Of a stretch of 64,000 nucleotides of DNA, positions 58,616 through 64,000 are shown in pieces (position 1 is the first letter of the stretch; each line of letters starts with the position of its first letter). Where the stretch lies: positions 3,875 through 67,874 of the forward strand of contig DASSMA010000058.1 of NCBI GenBank assembly GCA_035689115.1, in the 5' to 3' direction. The DNA is from JAHFUS01 sp035689115. GTDB lineage: Bacteria > Actinomycetota > Acidimicrobiia > Acidimicrobiales > GCA-2861595. Under the pieces are notes generated by a model that saw nothing but the letters and a program-made list of their open reading frames with translations, searched no databases and was not told the origin of the DNA. Position numbers and translations under genes: made by a program.

Positions 58616-59383
58616 ATGCTGCTGGCCGTCGACACCGGCAACACCCAGACCGTGCTCGGCCTCTTCGACGGACCCGAGCTGGCCTCCAGCTGGCGCATCG
58701 CCACCAACGCCTCCCGCACGGCCGACGAGCACGCCCTCGTGATCACCCAGCTGCTCGACCTCGACGGCTACCCGGCCGAGGAGGTGGTCAGCGGCATCGC
58801 CGTGTCGTCCACCGTCCCGGCCCTCACCGCCACCCTGCGGGCCATGACCGAGCGGTGGTTCGAGGTGCCCACGGTCGTGCTGGAGCCGGGCGTGCGCTCG
58901 GGCGTCGCCATCCTGGCCGACAACCCGAGGGAGGTGGGCGCCGACCGTGTGGCCAACACCGTCGCCGTCCACGCCTTCGTCGAGGGAGCGGCCATCGTCG
59001 TCGACTTCGGCACGTCCACCAACTTCGACGTGGTGTCGGCCAAGGGCGAGTACCTGGGCGGCGCCATCGTCCCCGGCATCGAGATCAGCCTCGACGCCCT
59101 GTTCGGCCGGGCCGCTGCCCTCGGCCGGGTGGAGCTGGTCGAGCCCCGCAGCGTGATCGGCAGGAACACCGTGGAATGCATCCAGTCCGGCGCCCTCTAC
59201 GGCTACACCGAGCTGGTCGACGGCATGTGCCGGCGCATGCGGGCCGAGCTGGGCGAGGCCACCGTGGTGGCCACCGGAGGCCTCAGCGGCCTCATCACCC
59301 CGCTGTCCACGGCGATCGACCGCCACGAGCCCTGGCTCACCCTCCACGGCCTCCGCCTCGTGTTCGAGAGGAACCAGACGTGA
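58616..59383 (+). CDS. coaX: type III pantothenate kinase
   Basis: A 255-aa ASKHA kinase: LLAVDTGNTQTVLGLFDG, VVSGIAVSSTVPALTATL, VEGAAIVVDFGTSTNFDVVSAKGEYLGGAIVPGIEIS and VVATGGLSGLI. It phosphorylates pantothenate, the first step of CoA synthesis, and is in line with panC/panD 2.7 kb upstream. ATG start; 4-bp overlap with lysS. Confidence 0.96.
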   Translation: MLLAVDTGNTQTVLGLFDGPELASSWRIATNASRTADEHALVITQLLDLDGYPAEEVVSGIAVSSTVPALTATLRAMTERWFEVPTVVLEPGVRSGVAILADNPREVGADRVANTVAVHAFVEGAAIVVDFGTSTNFDVVSAKGEYLGGAIVPGIEISLDALFGRAAALGRVELVEPRSVIGRNTVECIQSGALYGYTELVDGMCRRMRAELGEATVVATGGLSGLITPLSTAIDRHEPWLTLHGLRLVFERNQT

Positions 59384-60777
59384 TCCCCTACCGCTTCGAG
59401 CGGGACCGCGACGCCGCCTCGCTCCAGGCCGAGTTCGGCGGGCTGGAGGCCGGGGCCGAGACGGGCGCGACCGCGTCGGTCGCCGGCCGCCTCATGCTCC
59501 GGCGGGTGCAGGGGAAGCTGGCTTTCGGGACGCTCCAGGACTCGTCCGGCCGCGTGCAGCTGTTCGCACGCAAGGGCCGGACCCCCGACTTCGACACGTT
59601 CTGCGCCCTCTCCCTGGGCGACTGGATCGGGGTGCGGGGCGAGGTGTTGAAGACCCGCACGGGCGAGCTGTCGGTGAGCGTGGACGAGTGGGTGCTCCTG
59701 GCCGAGGCCCGCCGCTCCTTCCCCGACAAGTGGCACGGCATCACCGACGTCGACACGCGCTACCGCCAGCGCTACGTCGACCTGTGGGTCACCGACGAGG
59801 CCCGCCGCACGTTCCTGCTCCGCAGCCGCCTCATCAGCCTCCTGCGCCGGTTCCTGGAGGACAGGGGCTTCGTCGAGGTGGAGACGCCGATCTTCCACCC
59901 GGTGGCCGGCGGGGCGGCGGCCCGGCCCTTCGTCACCCACCACAACGCCCTCGACCTCGACCTCTACCTGCGGATCGCCACCGAGCTGTACCTCAAGCGG
60001 CTGGTGGTGGGCGGCTTCGAGAAGGTGTTCGAGGTGGGCCGCACGTTCCGCAACGAGGGCCTGTCGCCCCGCCACAACCCCGAGTTCACCATGCTCGAGG
60101 TCTACGAGGCCTACGCCGACTACGGCGACATGATGGCCCTCACCGAGGGCCTGGTCGTCCACCTGGCCACCGAGCTGTGCGGGACGACCCACCTCACCTA
60201 CGGGGGCCGGGAGCTGGACCTCACCCCGCCGTGGCGGCGGGCCACCCTCACCGAGCTGGTGGAGGAGCACGCCCACGTCCACGTCGACGTCGACATGCCG
60301 GTGGAGGACCTGCGGAAGGTCGCCGAGGACCACGGGATCGAGCCCCAGTCGGGCTGGGGACCGGGGAAGCTCGTCCTGGAGATCTACGAGAAGACCACCG
60401 AGTCGCAGCTGTGGGGCCCGGTGTTCGTCTGCGACTACCCCCAGGAGGTGTCCCCCCTGGCCCGCGTCCATCGCGAGCGCCCCGGCCTGGTGGAGCGCTT
60501 CGAGGCCATCCTCGCCGGCCGGGAGCTGGCCAACGCCTTCTCCGAGCTGGTCGACCCCGACGACCAGCGCCGGCGCTTCGAGGACCAGGCCCGGGCCAAG
60601 GCGGCCGGCGACGAGGAGGCCATGGACCTCGACGAGGACTTCCTCCGGGCCCTCGACTACGGCTTCCCGCCCACCGGCGGCCTCGGGATCGGCATCGACC
60701 GCCTGGTGATGCTCCTGGCCGACGCCCACCACATCCGCGACGTCCTCCTCTTCCCCACCCTCCGCCCCGAGCAGTGA
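59380..60777 (+). CDS. lysS: lysine--tRNA ligase (class II)
   Basis: A 465-aa class II LysRS: OB-fold (VAGRLMLRRVQGKLAFGTLQDSSGRVQLF), motif 1 region TFLLRSRLISLLRRFLEDRGFVEVETP, motif 2 FRNEGLSPRHNPEFTMLEVYEAYADY and motif 3 GLGIGIDRLVMLLADAHHIRDVLLFP. GTG start overlapping coaX. It is slightly shorter than E. coli LysS (505 aa) at the N-terminus. Six bases after the stop comes the left family B palindrome. Confidence 0.96.
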   Translation: MIPYRFERDRDAASLQAEFGGLEAGAETGATASVAGRLMLRRVQGKLAFGTLQDSSGRVQLFARKGRTPDFDTFCALSLGDWIGVRGEVLKTRTGELSVSVDEWVLLAEARRSFPDKWHGITDVDTRYRQRYVDLWVTDEARRTFLLRSRLISLLRRFLEDRGFVEVETPIFHPVAGGAAARPFVTHHNALDLDLYLRIATELYLKRLVVGGFEKVFEVGRTFRNEGLSPRHNPEFTMLEVYEAYADYGDMMALTEGLVVHLATELCGTTHLTYGGRELDLTPPWRRATLTELVEEHAHVHVDVDMPVEDLRKVAEDHGIEPQSGWGPGKLVLEIYEKTTESQLWGPVFVCDYPQEVSPLARVHRERPGLVERFEAILAGRELANAFSELVDPDDQRRRFEDQARAKAAGDEEAMDLDEDFLRALDYGFPPTGGLGIGIDRLVMLLADAHHIRDVLLFPTLRPEQ

Positions 60778-60782
60778 ACGGA

Positions 60783-60825
60783 CTCGGGACGTTTTCGATC
60801 GCTATGCGATCGGAACCGTCCCGAG
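60783..60825. repeat. family B palindrome, left copy
   Basis: A 43-bp unit: left arm CTCGGGACGTTTTCGATCGC, centre TAT, right arm complementary at 18 of 20 positions (the two differences allow G-U pairs). It starts 6 bp after the lysS stop and includes the stop codon and last codons of the DUF559 gene. It is 40/43 identical to the copy at 61742-61784 and may also end lysS transcription. Confidence 0.9.
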
Positions 60826-61719
60826 AACGCGGCGGACCTGGGCGGCGACCCGGTCGGGGCGCCGGACGACGTCGGCCCAGGTGAACCGCAGGACGGTCCA
60901 GCCGAGGGCCACGAGGGCGTTCTGCCGCTCGAGATCGTGCTGGAACGCCTGGGGCGAGGCATGGGCGGCGTGGCCGTCGACCTCCAGGGCCAGGCGCCGG
61001 TCGGGGTAGGCGAAGTCCACCCGGGCGACGAAGCGTCCGGCCTCGCGCACCTCGTGCTGGAAGGCGGCCGGCGGGAGTCGGTGGACCCGCATGAGGCGGG
61101 CCATGCGGGGCTCGAGCAGGGAGTCCGGCCGGTCGGCGCCGAGCGCCCGCCGGTCGAGGACGCCCCGCAGCACGCCGGCGCCCGAGCGCCCCGGCCCGGC
61201 CACCTCTTCGAGTGCCTGCTCCACGCCGGCGACCGTCAGCAGGCGCGCCTCCAGCGCCCGCTCGAGGGCGTCCTCCACCGCGCCGGCCGGCAGGACGGCC
61301 CCCAGGTCGACCAGCGCGCGCATCGGCGTGGTCGTCGGGACCCCCCTGCGGCGCACCGCCCGGGCGGCGCCGAGGTCGCCGGACCGGTGCAGCACGACGC
61401 CGTGGAGCCGGGGCCGGCGGGGGCGCGGCACGGACACCTCGACGGTGTCGTCGTCCAGCAGGCCCCACAGGCGCGCCGCCGAGCGGTGGGACGCCACCGC
61501 TCCCTGGCCGGCGCCGAGCACGGCGGCCAGCACCCGCTGCTCCCAGGTGACCGGTGCGCCGGCCACCCGGTACACCGAGGGGAACACGGCGACGACCCGG
61601 CCGGCGCCCAGCCAGCGGCCGACGGTCGGCTCGCTCACGCCGGCCGCGTGCAGCTGCTCCCTCGTCACCAGCCCGTGCTGGCCGGCGCCGAGCCCGTCCA
61701 GCCATGTGATCGGGCCCAC
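60802..61719 (-). CDS. AbiEi-like winged-helix + DUF559 (Vsr-like nuclease fold) protein
   Basis: A 305-aa protein. The N-terminal 90 residues match the AbiEi antitoxin-like wHTH (GLVTREQLHAAGVSEPTVGRWLGAGRVVAVFPSVYRVAG, SHRSAARLWGL). The C-terminal 100 residues match DUF559, a Vsr/PD-(D/E)xK-like fold: RVDFAYPDRRLALEVDG supplies Asp and ExD, then LERQNALVALGWTVLRFTWADV. GTG start with GAGGAGGGG upstream. No toxin gene (AbiEii) is adjacent. Both ends touch family B palindromes, and the last codons and stop lie inside the left one. Common in actinobacteria; function unknown. Confidence 0.85.
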   Translation of the reverse strand: MGPITWLDGLGAGQHGLVTREQLHAAGVSEPTVGRWLGAGRVVAVFPSVYRVAGAPVTWEQRVLAAVLGAGQGAVASHRSAARLWGLLDDDTVEVSVPRPRRPRLHGVVLHRSGDLGAARAVRRRGVPTTTPMRALVDLGAVLPAGAVEDALERALEARLLTVAGVEQALEEVAGPGRSGAGVLRGVLDRRALGADRPDSLLEPRMARLMRVHRLPPAAFQHEVREAGRFVARVDFAYPDRRLALEVDGHAAHASPQAFQHDLERQNALVALGWTVLRFTWADVVRRPDRVAAQVRRVLGTVPIA

Positions 61720-61741
61720 GGCCCCTCCTCGTTGACGCGGT

Positions 61742-61784
61742 CTGGGGACGTTTTCGATCGCTCTGCGATCGGAAACGTCCCGAG
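61742..61784. repeat. family B palindrome, right copy
   Basis: A 43-bp unit, 40/43 identical to the left copy in direct orientation, with arm GACGTTTTCGATCGC, centre TCT and a complementary right arm. It lies 22 bp upstream of the DUF559 start and 27 bp downstream of the polyprenyl synthase stop. The two copies frame a unit of about 1 kb. Confidence 0.9.
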
Positions 61785-61811
61785 ACTGTTTTCGGGTGGA
61801 GGGGGAAGGGG

Positions 61812-62783
61812 CTAGATGGTGTCGAGGAGGCGGTGGCCGAGGTCGGCCATGGCGTTGGTGACCGGGCCGGGCGGCAGGGCGCCGGCGGCCTCGGCCGCCT
61901 GGTCGGCGAAGCGGGTGGCGGCGGCGAGGGCGGCGTCGATGGCGTCGGTGGATTTCACGATCTCCCGTGCCTTGTCGCGCTCGGGGACGTCGAGGGGGCG
62001 GCCGAGCAGGGCCCGCAGCTCCTCGCCGGGCTGGGGCTGGGCCAGGGCGTAGATGACGGGCAGGGTGTAGGTGCCCTGCACGAGGTCCTGGCCGGCCGGC
62101 TTGCCCAGCGACTCCTCGGTGCCCACCACGTCGAGGATGTCGTCGCGGATCTGGAAGACCATGCCGAAGGCGTGCCCGTAGGCGGTGAGGGCGTCGACGT
62201 AGGCCCGGTCGAGCCCGGCGGTGAGGGCGCCGATCCTGCACGAAGCCGACATCAGGGACGCGGTCTTGCCGGCGATCGAGGTCAGGTACGCCTCTTCGGT
62301 GCGGCCGGTGTCGAACGCCGTGCGCAGCTCGCTGACCTGGCCCTGGCACAGCTTGCCGATGGTGGCGGCCAGGAGGCCGGCCACCTCGGTGCCGAGGGAG
62401 GCGGCGATCTCCGACGCCCGGGCCAGCAGGAAGTCGCCGGCCAGGATGGCCACCAGGTTGCCCCAGCGGGCGTTGACCGTCTCCACGCCCCGCCGGCTGG
62501 TGCCCTCGTCCATCACGTCGTCGTGGTACAGCGACCCGAGATGGACGAGCTCCACAGAGACGCCGCCCTGGAGGACGTCGTCGGTGGCGTGGGTGCCGCC
62601 GGCGGCCGCCGCCGCCACGGCCAGCGCCGGGCGCAGCCGCTTGCCGCCGGCGGTGATCAGGTGGCCGGCGACCTGGGACAGGAAGGGGTCGTCCGTGGTG
62701 ACCGAGCCGTGGAGCGCCGACTCGACTGATTCGAGGTCGTCCTGGAGTCGAGGAAGGTTCAGCAGCTCGGCGATGTTGACCAT
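61812..62783 (-). CDS. polyprenyl diphosphate synthase
   Basis: A 323-aa trans-prenyltransferase: GGKRLRPALAVAAAAAG, first Asp-rich motif HLGSLYHDDVMDEGTSRRG, GDFLLARASEIAASLG, GKTASLMSASCRIGA, and the second Asp-rich motif FQIRDDILDVVG. Residues before the first Asp motif are small to medium, suggesting a long-chain product such as a menaquinone side chain or undecaprenyl-type precursor; length cannot be fixed. I chose the ATG at MVNIAELL; upstream codons look non-coding. Convergent with lysS apart from the DUF559 gene between. Confidence 0.92.
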   Translation of the reverse strand: MVNIAELLNLPRLQDDLESVESALHGSVTTDDPFLSQVAGHLITAGGKRLRPALAVAAAAAGGTHATDDVLQGGVSVELVHLGSLYHDDVMDEGTSRRGVETVNARWGNLVAILAGDFLLARASEIAASLGTEVAGLLAATIGKLCQGQVSELRTAFDTGRTEEAYLTSIAGKTASLMSASCRIGALTAGLDRAYVDALTAYGHAFGMVFQIRDDILDVVGTEESLGKPAGQDLVQGTYTLPVIYALAQPQPGEELRALLGRPLDVPERDKAREIVKSTDAIDAALAAATRFADQAAEAAGALPPGPVTNAMADLGHRLLDTI

Positions 62784-62913
62784 CGGACTAAGACCGTACG
62801 CCACAGCGCCGATGAATCGACAAACGGTGGACGGAACGGTCGATCGCTCAGGACTCGCTACCCCTGGGTAGACTGACACCCAGGACCACTCGCTCCACGT
62901 AGGAGGCGGTCAG

Positions 62914-64000
<1,087 letters not shown>

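Noticed and set aside
60783..60825. Calling the family B palindromes simple terminators only
   Set aside because: Not excluded, but there is no T run, both copies are 40/43 identical including loop-proximal bases, and one lies upstream of a gene start, so repeat is the better primary label.
60802..61719. A type IV toxin-antitoxin system
   Set aside because: Only the AbiEi-like N-terminal domain is present; no AbiEii toxin gene is adjacent, and the C-terminal half is DUF559.
60783..61784. Reading the flanking family B palindromes as attC sites of an integron cassette
   Set aside because: They are perfect-type short hairpins without the GTTRRRY core and bulge layout of attC, lie in direct orientation on both sides of one gene, and no integrase is present.

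Overview
The window is 64 kb of very GC-rich DNA from an actinomycete-type bacterium. The gene set fits Actinomycetota: a SigR/RsrA-type redox sigma and anti-sigma pair, a mycothiol-dependent isomerase-like (TIGR03083) protein, a DUF2342 metalloprotease, ClpC, GTG/TTG starts and tight 4-bp overlaps (ATGA, GTGA). Gene order around ftsH, fol, pan, nad, coaX, lysS and clpC suggests Acidimicrobiia, but that placement is inference. I found no rRNA, tRNA, CRISPR array, insertion sequence or prophage.

Layout. 0-3.6 kb: minus-strand flavin oxidoreductase, small membrane protein, alpha/beta hydrolase with a Cys nucleophile, hemerythrin-like protein. 3.7-7.3 kb: a plus-strand signalling operon (REC-GGDEF-EAL protein, PAS-PAS histidine kinase, single-domain response regulator). 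7.4-10.7 kb: minus-strand envelope genes (YihY/BrkB, Lys/Ala-rich DUF3618-like protein, holin-like DUF1469 protein, coiled-coil membrane protein). 11.0-21.3 kb: a tightly overlapping glycan operon combining a carbamoyltransferase, four separate glycosyltransferases, a GT2-GmhB fusion, a GmhA-like isomerase, an HldE-like kinase/nucleotidyltransferase and an SDR. It looks like a nucleotide-heptose pathway. 21.3-25.2 kb: a minus-strand set of mostly uncharacterised genes. 25.2-29.5 kb: GlsB-like protein, orphan FtsX permease, CooC-like ATPase, DIP1984 protein.

29.6-39.1 kb is a nitrogen-acquisition block: ureABC-ureF-ureG-ureD followed by the urea transporter urtABCDE, with GlnR-like candidate operators ahead of ureA and urtA and no ureE. 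40.3-43.7 kb: a lone DnaA domain IV protein, sigR/rsrA, small zinc and membrane proteins, a metalloprotease and a response regulator. 43.7-60.8 kb is a cofactor and housekeeping run: tilS, hpt, ftsH, folE, a 704-aa two-repeat protein, a secreted protein, a flavin disulfide reductase, folP, a pseudophosphatase-like protein, folB, folK, panC, panD, nadB, nadC, coaX, lysS. The window ends with a DUF559 gene bracketed by two near-identical palindromes, a polyprenyl synthase and the start of clpC.

The most unusual signals are short palindromes. Family A (43 bp, two copies) is read in the same frame inside a glycosyltransferase gene and at the start of ureF, like the protein-coding palindromic elements known from Rickettsia. 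Family B (43 bp, two copies, 40/43 identical) brackets the DUF559 gene. Both families have two 20-bp arms and a 3-bp centre.
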